Counted from the first letter of the stretch, positions 23,347 through 34,089 are shown. The stretch: DNA of 64,000 nucleotides from Inia geoffrensis (GCA_036417435.1 CM070899.1:155191494-155255493); one strand, 5' to 3'. The notes: generated by a model not told the origin, from the sequence alone. Numbers and translations are program-made.

Positions 23347-24848
23347 AGACTTTAGCACCTGTATGAATCTTACCCTAGTTAGTTCCATTCTCCAAAGGAC
23401 TTAACTGATTGTGAGACTAACTAGCCCAGACCTCTCAACAGTCACTGTCACACAGATGTGGAGTTCGGCTAACCCTGCCCATCTTCCCTATGGGCTTAAG
23501 CATGTCCCTTCCGGGATCCAGCCTATTTCCTCACCTGTAAAATGACCAGGTGAAGTCAAATCAGGTTTGGTCCCTGTGGGCTCTGACACTCTATGGTTCT
23601 GTCACTGCCTTTCTTCAGAGGAAGAAAAAATGGCATCTCATTCTCTTCATTTGCACTTGCTTTGAAATGTTTATTGGATGCTTGAATTATTTCTTATATA
23701 ATTTCCAGTTCAAGCTTTTTGCCTTATTTTTCTTTTTTTTAAATAGATCTTTATTGGAGTATAATTGCTTCACAATGCTGTGTTAGTTTCTGTTGTACAC
23801 AAAAGTGAATCAGCCATATGCATACATATGTCCCCATATCCCCTCCCTCTTGAGCCTCCCCCCACCCTCCCTATCCCACCCCTCTAGATGGTCACAAAAC
23901 ACTGAGCTGATCTCCCTGTGCTATGCGGCTGCTTCCCACTAGCTATCTATTTTACGTTCGGTTGTGTATATATGTTGATGCTACTCTCACTTCACCCCAT
24001 CTTCCCTCTCCCGCCCTGTGTCCTCAAGTCCATCCTCGGTGTCTACATATTTATTCCTGCCCTGAAACTAGGTTCATCAGTACCGCTTTTTTTTTTTTTT
24101 GATTCCATTAGCATTAGCATATGGTATTTGCTTTTCTCTTTCTGACTTCACTCTGCATGACACACTCTAGCTCCATCCACCTCACTACAAATAACTCAAT
24201 TTTGTTTCTTTTTATGGCTAATATTCCATTGTATATATGTGCCACATCTTCTTGATCCATTCATCTGCCGATGGGCATTTAGGTTGGTTCCATGTCCTGG
24301 CTATTGTAAATAGTGCTGCAATGAACATTGTGGTACATGTCTCTTTTTGAATTATGGTTTTCTCAGGGTATATGCCCAGTAGTGGGATTGTTGGGTCATA
24401 TGGTAGTTCTATTTTTAGTTTCTTAAGGAGCCTCCATACTGTTTTCCATAGTGGTTGTATCAATTTACATTCCCACCAACAGTGCAGGAGGCTTCCCTTT
24501 TCACCACACCCTTTCCAGCATTTATTGTTTCTAGATTTTTTGATAATGGCCATTCTGACCAGCTTGGGGTGATACCTCATTGTAGTTTTGATTTGCATTT
24601 CTCTAATAATTAGTGATGTTGAGCAACTTTTCATGTGCCTCTTGGCCATCTTCCCTGGTGAAATGTCTATTTAGGTTTTCTGCCCAATTTTTAATTGGAT
24701 TGTTTGTTTATTTGATATTGAGCTCCATGAGCTGTTTGTATATCTTGGTGATTCATCTTTGTCTGTTCTTTCATTTGCAAATATTTTCCCCCATTCTGAG
24801 GGTTGTCTTTTTGTCTTGTTTATGGTTTCCTTTGCTGTTCAAAAGCTT

Positions 24849-26204
24849 TTAATTAAGTCCAATTTGTTTATTTTTGTTTTTATTTCTGTTACTCCAGGAG
24901 GTGGGTCGAAAAAAGATCTTGCTGTGGTTTATGTCAAAGAGTGTTTTTCCTATGTTTTCCTCTAAGAGTTTTATTGTGTCTGGTCTTACATTTAGGTCTT
25001 TAATCCATTTGAAGTTTATTTTTGTGTATGGTGCTAGGTAGTGTTCTAATTTCATTATTTTACATGTGGCTGTCCAGTTTTCCCAGCACCACTTATTGAA
25101 GAGGCTGCCTTTTCTCCATTGTATGTTCTTGCCTCTTTTGTCATAAATTAGGTGACCATATGTGTATGGGTTTATCTCTGGGCGTTCTATCCAGTACCAT
25201 TGAGCTATATTTCTGTTTTTGTGCCAGTACCATACTGTCTTGATTACCGTAGCTTTGTGGTATAGTTTAAAGTTGGGGCGCCTGATTCCCCCAACCCCGT
25301 TTTTCTTTCTCAATATTGCTTTGGCTATTTGGGGTCTTTTGTGTTTCCATACAAATTGTGAAAGTTTTTGCTCTAATTCTTTGAAGAATGCCATTGGCAG
25401 TTTGATAGGGATTGCACTGAATCTGTAGATGGCTTTCGGTAGTATAGTCATTTTCACAATATTGATTCTTCCAATCCAAGAACATGGTATATTTCTCCAT
25501 CTGTTTATGTCATCTTTGATTTCTTTCATCAGTGTTTTATAGTTTTCTGCATACAGGTCTTTCGTCTCCTTAGGCAGGTTTCTTCCTAGATATTTTATTC
25601 TTTTTGTTGCAATGGTAAATGGGAGCGTTTCCTTAATTTCTCTTTCTGATTTTTTGTTGTTGGTGTATAGGAATGCCAGAGATTTCTGTGCATTAATTCT
25701 GTGTCCTGCAACCTTACCAAATTCATTGATTAGTTCTAGTAGTTTTCTGGTGGCATCTTTAGGATTTTCTATGTATAGTATCATGTCATCTGCAAACAGT
25801 GACAATTTTACTTCTTCTTTTCCAATTTGTATCCCTTTTATTTCTTTTTCTTCTCTGATTGCCATGGCTAGAACTTCCAAAACTAGGTTGAATAATAGTG
25901 GCAAGAGTGAACATCCTTGTCTTGTTCCTGATCTTAGTGGAAATGCTTTCAGTTTTTCACCATTGAGTATGATGCTTGCTGTGGGTTTGTCATATACAGC
26001 CTTTATTATGTTGAAGTAGGTTCCCTGTATGCCCATTTTCAGGAGAGTTTTTATCATAAATGGGTGTAGAATTTTGTCGAAAGCTTTTTCTGCATCTAGT
26101 GAGATGATCATATGGTTTCTATTCCTTAACTTGTTAATGAGGTCTATCACATTGATTGATTTGTGTATATTGAAGAATCCTTGCATACCTGGGATAAATC
26201 TCAC
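24849..26204 (-). pseudogene. LINE-1 ORF2 reverse transcriptase remnant
   Basis: A 451-codon open frame covers the RT palm and C-terminal part of ORF2p. Visible motifs are '[11 protein letters not shown]' near the start, '[11 protein letters not shown]', and the catalytic '[13 protein letters not shown]' (the ADD of the RT active site). The N-terminal endonuclease is missing and a frameshift separates it from the remaining C-terminal frame at 24218-24649. It is a retrotransposon relic, not a host gene. The frame being open over 1.35 kb suggests a fairly young insertion. Confidence 0.9.
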
Positions 26205-26348
26205 TTGATCATGGTGTATGATCCTTTTAATGTGTTGTTAGATTCGGTTTGCTAGCATTTTGTTCAGGATTTTTGCATCTATGTTCATCAGTGATATTGG
26301 TCTATAGTTTTCTTTTTTTGTGATATCTTTTTCTGGTTTCTGAATATT

Positions 26349-27170
26349 CCCTGGTGTCCGAGGTTCTCTGTTAGTCCAGTGGTTTGGACTCGGAACTCTC
26401 ACTGCACAAGCTTTGGCGTGACCGCTGGTTCATGAACCAAGATCCTGCAAGCCACATGGGGTGGCAAAAAATGAAAAGAGAGAGAGAGAAAACAATAAAG
26501 TAAAAAATAAAATTAGACTAGGAAACTAACAGATATGTTAGAAAGAATATAAAAATAAAAATATAGATGAATCAACAACCGGAAGGTACAACAGTACCAC
26601 AATAGTAAAAAAGAGGAGGGAAAAGAAAAAAGAGACAAAAAAAAAAGAAAGACAGAAAAAGAAAAAAATGAGGGGAAAATGCCTTGGCTGTGGAGGGTGG
26701 GGCCTAAACAAGGGTGAGGTTTGGGTAGTGGGCGGGGCTTATGCTTAGGATCCACAGGGCTGGAAAAGGCCCTGGGGGCCATGGGGGGGGTGGGGCTTAG
26801 ACTCAACAGAACAGAAGGGGCCCAGGCGTACCCCCACCCCTGGTCTCAGGGGGCGGGGGACTTCACCTGGGAGCCCAGCAGGCTTCCTGGGCTCGAGTGG
26901 GCGGGGCAAACACCCTCCTCTCCTCTCCTGCTCCTCCTGGAGGGCCCCTCCAGCCTGCCTCTCCTGATCTCCCCAGCCACAGGGGCGCTGATCCTGTCTG
27001 ACCTCCACTTCTCCTCCCCCCTCAGTCCCCCCACATCTTACCGGTTCACTTGGGGGTTCCTCCCATCTCCTTGGGCGTCAGGGTCCCCACCAGCGGCCGG
27101 CAGGTGCCCTAGTTGTGGGGAGACGCTAACTAGGCATCTTCCCACACTGCCATTTTGACTCCGCCCCAGC
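26349..27170 (-). promoter_or_regulatory. LINE-1 5'UTR (internal promoter region), GC-rich
   Basis: In LINE-1 sense this is the start of the element. It has G/C-rich blocks with several GGGCGGGG-type GC boxes on the plus strand (about 26,700-26,830), then a T-rich tract (26,465-26,690), and then a reversed tRNA-SINE-like segment (26,365-26,465). LINE-1 5'UTRs carry Pol II sense and antisense promoters. Activity of this copy is inference only. Confidence 0.65.
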
Positions 27171-27183
27171 ACCTTATATTTCT

Positions 27184-27640
27184 AATGGGATGACTGTGGT
27201 TTTCTCTTTCACTTATAAGAGTTCTTTATACATTAACCAATTGTCTTCTTTACAACATGGTCTCCCTTTAGGAATCAAAGCCAGTAATTTAACTGACTCT
27301 CCTTATGTTAAATTTCCATAATAACTGAACTTCTACTGAATTATTATCAAACCTATAAATGGTTCTAAGTGGTTATTCTTAAAAATAAAGCAGCTATTTT
27401 CCTTTTTAAAAGCCCCACATAATATCAAGAGATGTTGAGCGAATTTACTAATGGAAAAGCAATGTTTCTACTATTTTTGCCTTTGGTGAAGGGATAATAG
27501 AAAAAGATTAATTCATCTGCTAAAACCCATCAGTAAGAATATCGGCTCTGCTCTCCATAGGTTCAAGCCTTAGTGGTCTCATCATCTGTGACTATGGATT
27601 CAGAAATGACCTCTGTCTTTAACTTACCTTGTACCTGTCC
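27184..27640. other. A/T-rich unassigned sequence
   Basis: The site into which the LINE-1 inserted. No exon recognised. Confidence 0.5.
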
Positions 27641-28345
27641 CTCCCAGATTAACCTTCCTTTATTGTCCTATCTCTCCCCTGCTCCAAAACCTGCAGTGGT
27701 TCCCGCCTGCATACTGTATTAAATGCAAATTTCCACACTCTGGCCTTTCTTTTTTTTTAATTAATTAATTAATTAATTTTTTTGTTTGGTTGCATTGGAT
27801 CTTTGCTGCTGTGTTGCTTTTTCTCTAGTTGAGGCAAACCGGGGCTACTCTTCATTGCGGTGCATGAGCTTCAGTAGTTGTGGCACACAGGCTCAGTAGT
27901 TGTGGCTCACAGGCTCAGTAGTTGTGGCTCACAGGCTCTAGAGCACAGGCTCAGTAGTTGTGGCACACGGGCTTCGTTGCTCCATGGCATGTGGAATCTT
28001 CCCAGACCAGGGCTTGAACCCGTGTCCCCTGCGTTAGCAGGCAGGTTCTTAACCACTGCGCCACCAGGGGAGCTCCTGGCCTTTCCTTTAAAGGCTTTAC
28101 CTCCTGTCTCTTACTCAAGGCTCCAATCAAAGTGAACATCCATCTGCTTTCCTAATACATCCTGCATTTCCCCCAAGTCAATGGCTTTGGGTTATGCCTT
28201 TTTTTTTTTTTTTTTTCTTTAACAGGAATAGCCTCTCTTCATCTTTTAAGCAACATCTCCCAGTTGAGGCCCTGAAGGTAAGAACACGTTTATACTTCCC
28301 AGGGTCTAGCTCAGTACCTGGTATAAAAAAGTCATGAGGTCTGTT
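27641..28345 (-). mobile_element. L2-like ancient LINE, interrupted by a SINE
   Basis: Segments 27641-27740 ('aaacctgcagtggttcccgc') and 28086-28345 ('ctccaatcaaagtgaacatc', 'agggtctagctcagtacctg') read like the two sides of a degenerate L2 3' region split by the CHR SINE between them. Strand and boundaries are tentative. A T-run at 28199-28217 sits in the second part. Confidence 0.5.
27740..28085 (-). mobile_element. CHR-family SINE (long form) with 10-bp TSD
   Basis: Reverse-strand element: a T-run and (TTAA)n tail, 'cactcttcattgcggtgcat'-type body with internal 'ggctcagtagttgtggc' duplications, 'gtggaatcttcccagaccag', ending 'gcgccaccaggggagctc'. TSD 'ctggcctttc' at 27740-27749 and 28076-28085. 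The block 'ggctcagtagttgtggc' is present about four times, more than in the other copies here. Confidence 0.9.
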
Positions 28346-28529
28346 GGATTCGACTGAATGCACAAAGGTGTACTGTGTGTGGGAAAGAAATGGGGTCCAA
28401 TCCCAGGTTGGAACCAAGTGTGGAGATGGAGACAAACTCACTCCTTGACTTGGATGTCCATGTACTAAACTTACGTACAAAGGCAGAGGGGAAACAGGGA
28501 AGCACTTACACACGCAGAGCACCTGATTT

Positions 28530-28690
28530 CACATAACTGAACATATCCGGTTCTCCCAGAAGCCCTCACGGGCCGGTACCCTCCCCATTTCACAGCTGAT
28601 GCACTGATTCTCAGAGAGATAACATCCCTGCACCTGGGAAGTGGCCAGTCCTGGCCACCAGGCTTGCTGGACTCCTCCATGCTCCCCTGG
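28530..28690 (-). mobile_element. Possible MIR fragment
   Basis: 'accctccccatttcacagct' followed by 'ctgattctcagagagataac' fits a reverse MIR core; strongly diverged. Confidence 0.4.
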
Positions 28691-28995
28691 CAGGGAGTTA
28701 TAGGTACTACTCAATCTTAAAGTTTTATTTGCTGCCAATTATCAAGGATTTAGCTGGGGTTTTGGTGGGTCCAACCAGCCTGGCAGAGGACATCACCATG
28801 CTGAGGAAGGCACTGTAGCAAGGTTGCAGCTGGGCCCACAGACAAACAGGCTACATCATGTTGTCTCCAGGCAACTACTCAACTTCCCTGCACAACTGCT
28901 GGTCCTCCCAAGTCCTGAGTCTCAGGGATGGGCATGCCCCCAAACCTGCTTGCCACCTCCTCGTCTTCTCTTGGTCCTACATACACCAGGTTTGG

Positions 28996-28999
<4 letters not shown>

Positions 29000-29034
<35 letters not shown>

Positions 29035-29048
29035 GCTCTCTCTCTCTG
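29000..29048. repeat. (TC)n microsatellite
   Basis: About 48 bases of CT dinucleotides with single A and G interruptions. Confidence 0.95.
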
Positions 29049-29244
29049 ACCTCTCTCCAACCCATCCCCTTCTGTGCACAGCCCCTGACATTGCCTTAGT
29101 TCAGAGGCTCATCTGTCCCCGGGGACCCCTTTACTTCCCCGCTGCTTCCGTAATACTCTTTCTAAAGCAAAATCATGCCCCTTTCGTCCTCACACTCTTT
29201 CGAAGGCTGACCACCACCTTCCAGATAAAATGCAAATTCAGTAA

Positions 29245-29482
29245 CTTGATACACGCAGCCAAGAGTGGTATTCTAATTGTTAAACAACCTGGACAGTTTT
29301 TCCTGAATATCACTGGGCACCAACCTAACAAAACAAACTCCGGCCACAGGGCTGGGGTAGGGTCCTTGAGGCCCCCTGCTGGGCCAGACATTAACTCTGT
29401 AGTTGCTGAATTGCAGGGAAGTCCAAGTCCCAGGGAGGTGGCAGGATTGCCAGGGGCATCTCAGGGACTTGGGTCAGTAGCA
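29245..29482 (+). repeat. Arm A of a ~250-bp inverted repeat
   Basis: This segment is about 85% identical to the reverse complement of 30329-30579. Shared blocks include 'cagtttttcctgaatatcac', 'tgggcaccaacctaa', 'aaactccggccacagggctg', 'ggccccctgctgggccagac' and 'tgaattgcagggaagtccaa'. It matches no repeat family I can name. The open frame over it is matched by an open frame on the opposite strand of arm B, so the similarity is at DNA level and need not mean coding. Confidence 0.9.
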
Positions 29483-30076
29483 ATTTTCCAACCAATACAG
29501 AGGGATACACTCTTTTAACAGCCAGTGCAGACTTACTGGGTGGACCTGTTGAATAGCAGCTCTGCACACAGCCCTTTGTGAACCGGCCCCTCGCTAAGTG
29601 CCGCCCTCTCACCACTGCTCCAAACGCCCCCCCAATTCGGGCCTCCCTGGCCAGGAATGCTGTTCTCTGTGGTGTCCCTTCTCACTCAAGTGTCATCCGA
29701 GGGCAGCCTTCCCTGGTCCCCGAGCATCTCCTTGTTCTCCCACAGGGATCACAGAAGGCTCGGGGCATAATCACTGGTGGTTTCTTCCCTCTCCCTTCGC
29801 CCCCAGTTGCAGGGTCTTGGCCTTATTTGTTGCTGTCTCCATCATCCTAGTAAGAGAACCAGCACACAGTGGAGGATGGATAGAAATCTGTGCAACTGAG
29901 CAAAAGTGAACCTTGGGTTGGGCAGGGGGAACCTGTAGTCCATGACTGGGGACAGAGCTACACAGCAACACTGACTCGGTGGCACATTCTGTATAACAAA
30001 CAACGACACACAGCACACAGAATGGTCTCCACACTGTGTTATTGTACACCCTTCCTGGTAAGCTTTGAGCATTAAC

Positions 30077-30077
<1 letters not shown>

Positions 30078-30115
<38 letters not shown>

Positions 30116-30116
30116 T
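30078..30116. repeat. (CA)n microsatellite
   Basis: Pure CA dinucleotides for about 32 bases inside the spacer of the inverted repeat. Confidence 0.95.
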
Positions 30117-30328
30117 TATATTTACAAATTTTATTCATGCCTACTAAACTATATGTGCATTAAAAAAAAGTAACATTTTGAACAATAGGAAACACACATT
30201 AATGTATTTTACAGGGTAAAATAATGATATACATAGAAGTTCTAAACTTTTCCTTTCACATCTCAATGGGCCAGCTTGTGTATCCCACACTGGAGACCAC
30301 TACTAAGGTACTGTGTGCCTCTCCCACA

Positions 30329-30579
30329 GCTACTGACCCAAGTCCCTCAGATCCCCCTGGCAACCCTGCCACCTCCGTGGTGGGGGTCTAGAAACACTTG
30401 GACTTCCCTGCAATTCAGAAACTAGAGAGTAAATGTCTGGCCCAGCAGGGGGCCTTGAGGACCCCACCCCAGCCCTGTGGCCGGAGTTTGTTTCATTAGG
30501 TTGGTGCCCAGTGATATTCAGGAAAAACTGTGTTGGTTGTTTAACAATTTGAGTACCACTCTTGGCTGTGTGTATCAAG
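30329..30579 (-). repeat. Arm B of the ~250-bp inverted repeat
   Basis: Reverse-complement partner of 29245-29482, separated from it by 846 bases. Arm B carries an extra stretch of about 13 bases ('tctagacccccaccacgga' region, reverse strand) next to the 'gcagggaagtccaa' block. Both arms start at 'cttgatacac' and end at 'gggtcagtag' in the arm A sense, so the boundaries are sharp. Confidence 0.9.
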
Positions 30580-30805
30580 GTGAAGCATGCATAGGTCCAC
30601 ATAGCAACCTTATCCCGGAGGCCCAACCTACACAAAATTCTAGGTTTCCACCAAAGCTCAGGTCAGATGCCAGAAGCAGATTATTAGTAAACCTGGAAGC
30701 TGCCTAGACACCGTATATTCTAACCTCTATTAAAAAAAATAGAAAGGAAAAACCCTCTACAGCATCCTCTGTCGATGGCAAATAAAGAAGATCTAGAAGA
30801 CCAAG

Positions 30806-31018
30806 GGACAGTGGTACTCAAATGGCATAATTTTTTCCCCCCCAGGGAATATCTAGCAACGACAAGAGACATTTTTAGTTGTCTCAAGTGGAGGTGTGTT
30901 ACTGTCATCTAGTAGGTAGAGACCAGGGATGCTGCCAACCATCTTATAAGGTGCAGGACAGTCCCCCACAACAAAGAATTATCTGGACCCCCCAAAATTG
31001 AGAGTGTGCGGTTAGAAA
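30806..31018 (+). mobile_element. MER20-like hAT-Charlie MITE
   Basis: 'acagtggtactcaaatggca', 'gagacatttttagttgtctc', 'gaccagggatgctgccaacc' and 'cccccacaacaaagaattat' follow the MER20 consensus order as I remember it. Nonautonomous, about 210 bases. Confidence 0.75.
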
Positions 31019-31049
31019 ACTTTGGTTTAGAAGAAGGTCTAGAAGATCT

Positions 31050-31140
31050 GACTTGGTCCTGCCCAATTCTGCTATTTCTGAGCTATGTGACCTTGAGCAA
31101 ATCACTTAACTTCTACAAGCCTATTGTCACCTCTGCAAAG
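31050..31140 (+). mobile_element. MIR fragment
   Basis: 'gctatttctgagctatgtga' then 'ccttgagcaaatcacttaac' matches the forward MIR core. Confidence 0.65.
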
Positions 31141-31749
31141 GATATGGATTCATTCATTCATTCAACAGATATTCCTCAAGAAATGGGGTTATGGCAATGA
31201 ACAATATCCAATCTAAGCCCAGAAAATAGTGAGAATAAGGAAATGAGTGTAAAAACCCCTTAATAATTTTGAATACACTCAGCAGACCCAAGGCAGCAGC
31301 TCTGATGTGATCACACAAGGTAATATACAGGTGAGAGTGTTCGCTCAGTTCAACAGCACTAACTTTCTAGTTATTGTCTTTCACCTATTTCTAAGATATA
31401 CAGGGATTTCTTTTTCATATTTTAACATCTTTGAATTAAAGTGACTGGGCCTTACAGTTGCCATCTGCCAGGTGGAAGTCACACCATAGTTGTCACTAAC
31501 TATATGCTTGCAAACTTGGTCAGTATTCCTGGAGGACTAAAACTCTTTGGCGATTCCGTTAAGGAACCATTGAAAGATGGCTTAAGGAAGCAATGTGGGT
31601 CCCCATGCTGTCTGAAAGCTTTCCGCGGGCACCTCACGGCAGGACAAGAATGCGCCAGAACTGATCTAGACGCTTGCAGATCGTTTAAACTTCCAGTTCT
31701 GGTTACACCCTTTGGAGATACACAGGCAAACCAAATTCTGCTCAGCTAA
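31141..31749. other. Unassigned sequence
   Basis: No exon or repeat recognised. An open frame of 102 codons at 31441-31749 lacks domain or splice support. Confidence 0.5.
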
Positions 31750-31751
31750 GT

Positions 31752-32140
31752 CAGCGGTTCTCAACCCAGGCGGCACATTTTTTAAAAAGTAGCAAGTGTT
31801 TTTAAAATGCTGATACCTGGGCTCCAATCCAAATCAATTAAATAAGAATCTCCAGAGGTAGGCCCAAGCATCTGTATTTTTTAAAGCCCCACCCCAGAAA
31901 TTCTGATTTAATGCCCTCTTGGCAAAGCCCTTCCTGACCGCCCCCAAGGAACGGTCGCTTCCTTCTCCTCTCCTGATGCAGTGAATCCCAACTCTGGCAG
32001 TACATTAGAGGCAGCCGAAGACCACTGAAAATGCTCCTTGCCCCGGCTGCACCCCAGACCATTCACTCAGAATTTCTGGGCTAGGGCCAGGCATCAGTAA
32101 TTGCTAAAGTTCTCCAGCTGAATCCAGTGCAGGAACCACC
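31752..32140. mobile_element. Two MER5-like hAT MITE fragments
   Basis: 31752-31905 ('agcggttctcaacccaggcg', 'gaatctccagaggtaggccc') and 31976-32140 ('gcaccccagaccattcactc', 'gaatttctgggctagggcca') resemble MER5-type elements. Both are diverged. Orientations were not resolved with confidence. Confidence 0.6.
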
Positions 32141-32270
32141 TCCCTAACTCCTACTGCACGTGAAGGGCAAATGCGTGTCTCCTCCAAGAGGCTCAAGCCA
32201 CATTGGCTTGAAGCCGCATCTCTTTGAAACGCATTTACATAACCCGTGACTTACTTTCCGCCTCTGGGTA

Positions 32271-32485
32271 TACAGTCGTCACTCGGTATCCCTGGGGATT
32301 GGTTCCAGGGCCCCCGAGGATACCAAAAATCCTAGGATGCTCAAATTCCTTAATGTGGCTTCCGAATCTGTGGGTTCCATAGCCGCACATTCAACCAACC
32401 GCAGATCATAAACATAATACTACACATTCGGCGGTTGGTTGAAGCCACGGATGCGAAACCGCAGATACGGAGGGCTGATGGTATT
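32271..32485. mobile_element. TcMar-Tigger-type MITE
   Basis: Left end 'tacagtcgtcactcggtatc' and the reverse complement of the right end, 'taccatcagccctccgtatc', form imperfect terminal inverted repeats with TA at both outer ends. The interior 'ggggattggttccagggccc' is typical of Tigger-derived MITEs. About 215 bases, no transposase. Confidence 0.8.
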
Positions 32486-33225
32486 TAAAAGCAAACCAGC
32501 CTTAGCCCTCACCTTTACTTCCTGGGCTGGGCATCTCTTCATCCCATTACAACACCTTACACGTCATAGGTGCTCCGTACTCGACAAAAAATGAGTAGAT
32601 GGACAAACACATGGAAGGATATATATGTATTTTGTCTGATGACGTGAATACCACAACTAATGTACTGGTTTCAAAGATAAAGTAGAAATAAGGAGATTCT
32701 GCAATATGAAAGTCATTACAAAATAATGGAGGTCAAGGAGAGGTCTTGAGCCCACCCCCGCAAGCTAGAAGGAGACACAAAAATACAAGGGGGAAAATGT
32801 TCAACTCTAAAGTAAGGCCACAGTCCACAGCTACCCATTTTTGATTTCTTAGTACATTGTACAGAGTCGGGGGAAAGAGACTGGTGCCAGAAATTCAGTA
32901 AAGTTCTGACAGCTTCATTACACAGACACAGCTTTAAAAAGGAACGCGTTTTTTACAGTCCTTATAGAAGCTGCTGCCGTAGGGTCTAAATAAAGGAAGC
33001 TGAATCTTCAGATTTGGTCATCGACAAAGGAATATGCCATCTGTCACTTTCAAAGACCATTTCTGCGCTATGGCCCAAGGCAAGGTTTTTTGTTTGTTTT
33101 ATCCTGTGTCCTAGACCTCCACCGTTCATTCAATAATCTGAATACAGCCTTTGTTTTAATACAATGTTCAGAGTGCCTTCCTTAAGAATAGCTTGAGGCA
33201 CGACCGAGATACATTTCCTGTAAAG
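32486..33225. other. Sequence immediately downstream of CFAP161, including its 3'UTR
   Basis: The part nearest the gene is the 3'UTR. The rest (32486-33100) has no recognised repeat or exon. Confidence 0.5.
33155..33160 (-). terminator. Candidate CFAP161 poly(A) signal (ATTAAA)
   Basis: The common variant hexamer ATTAAA lies on the minus strand about 65 bases after the CFAP161 stop codon. No AATAAA is seen closer. Cleavage would be expected some 10-30 bases further on, giving a short 3'UTR of roughly 90 bases. Confidence 0.5.
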
Positions 33226-33457
33226 CTACATTGGACGAGTGCACGCATGCGCGCCAGGTGAGTTCCTGGCCCCCGGCTCCGACACCTGCTCCAGCACTCG
33301 GGTGTCCTCCGCCGGCGGTTTAGGCAGGTCCAGCATGGTGGACGAGTCCTTCCTGGGATTCCCAGTCACCAACATCCAATGGTTCTTTGGCTTTTCAACT
33401 CTGTGTGAATCCAGATATGTGTGTGCAGCGACCTCTGCTTCCTTTCCAAAATAGGTA
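33226..33457 (-). CDS. CFAP161: CFAP161 exon 7 (terminal coding exon, residues 237-313 and stop)
   Basis: Acceptor 'cttgccccag' precedes 33457. The first base completes Ser237, whose first two bases are at the end of exon 6. The text then reads TYFGKEAEVAAHTYLDSHRV and, later, NHWMLVTGNP (residues 262-271), strongly conserved in mammalian CFAP161. The frame ends in TAG at 33228-33226. After the conserved LDLPKPPAEDTR the tail (EQVSEPGARN... to ACTRPM) departs from the human ending as I recall it and is about a dozen residues longer, consistent with 313 residues against about 301 in human. The C-terminus is the least certain part. Confidence 0.93.
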
Positions 33458-33857
33458 CTGGGGCAAGAAAGAATTAACACTGGTTGGAAATGGAATTACA
33501 ACCCTCAGTAAGCTGTTAAGTTCATCTCAAAGCAAGTAATTCAACAGACTGCTATATAAAGCTCTTGGCGGGGGGGTCTCTAAAACACTATGTGTTTGCC
33601 AACAAGACTCATCCTACTTGGGCAAGGACCAGGTATATAGGATCCCATTATAGCTAAAGTCCTCTGTGGGGAAGGACCTATGTAATAGAAAGGGCTCTAA
33701 TAGGAGTTTTCACACCATCAAAGTTCTATGTGGCGATATTTCGTCATCAAAGGACTTTTTCTGTGCGTGGCCATCCTCTTTAAATTGAACTTCTTTGTCT
33801 ATATTCACAGCCCCTGCCCTCTGGCATGGCATTTTCTTGTACCCTGCTATACAGTAC

Positions 33858-33931
33858 CTTAAGAAAAGATGCCGGTGGGCCACCAGCCCCCGATTCGTGT
33901 GGCAGTGATTGATAAGAATTTTTGCATTTGC
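33858..33931 (-). CDS. CFAP161: CFAP161 exon 6 (residues 213-236, plus 2 bases of 237)
   Basis: Acceptor 'atctttgaag' and donor AG|gtactg bound 74 bases, in phase 0 at the start and phase 2 at the end. It encodes ANAKILINHCHTNRGLVAHR followed by HLFL, the His-rich stretch (His221, His223, His231, His233) that is among the best conserved parts of the family. The split codon AG|T with exon 7 gives Ser237, as in human, confirming both splice sites. Intron 6 is only 400 bases. Confidence 0.95.
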
Positions 33932-34016
33932 CTTCAAAGATAAAGAGAGTATGTTATTTGAATTATGAATTAAGGCCTCCAGTTTCCTAAAAGCAAAAAT
34001 TTAGAAATATAGTATA

Positions 34017-34024
34017 TATTCATT

Positions 34025-34082
<58 letters not shown>
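34017..34082. repeat. (TA)n followed by (GA)n compound microsatellite
   Basis: About 30 bases of TA followed by about 32 bases of GA, in CFAP161 intron 5. Confidence 0.95.
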
Positions 34083-34085
<3 letters not shown>

Positions 34086-34089
34086 ATCT

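Larger units (their letters stand above)
23722..27183 (-). mobile_element. LINE-1 with intact 5' end but ORF1 and most of ORF2 5' half missing, TSD-flanked
   Basis: Whole insertion about 3.4 kb. On the minus strand it starts at about 27171 with a 5'UTR beginning 'ggggcggagtcaaaatggca' (YY1-like CAAAATGGC, as at LINE-1 starts). That 5'UTR is GC-rich, then pyrimidine-rich, with a reversed tRNA-SINE-like stretch, up to about 26345. At about 26340 it jumps straight into the ORF2 reverse transcriptase region, then continues through the ORF2 C-terminus and 3'UTR to the poly(A) (T-run at 23734). Flanks 'ccttatttttct' (23722-23733) and 'ccttatatttct' (27172-27183) are a 12-bp TSD with one mismatch. 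ORF1 and the endonuclease domain are absent, so the copy is non-autonomous. Confidence 0.85.

Noticed and set aside
24849..26204. A 451-codon open frame as a host gene
   Set aside because: It is LINE-1 ORF2 RT text inside a TSD-flanked LINE-1 copy lacking ORF1 and the endonuclease, with a frameshift afterward.
28928..29518. 196-codon open frame overlapping arm A
   Set aside because: It crosses a (TC)n microsatellite and arm A. The similar frame on arm B is read from the opposite strand and the similarity is at DNA level. No domain, start context or splice evidence.
1..33000. IL16 coding exons, expected downstream of CFAP161 in human
   Set aside because: I found no minus-strand exon resembling the IL16 N-terminus or PDZ domains. 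They probably lie beyond the window; a non-coding exon cannot be excluded.
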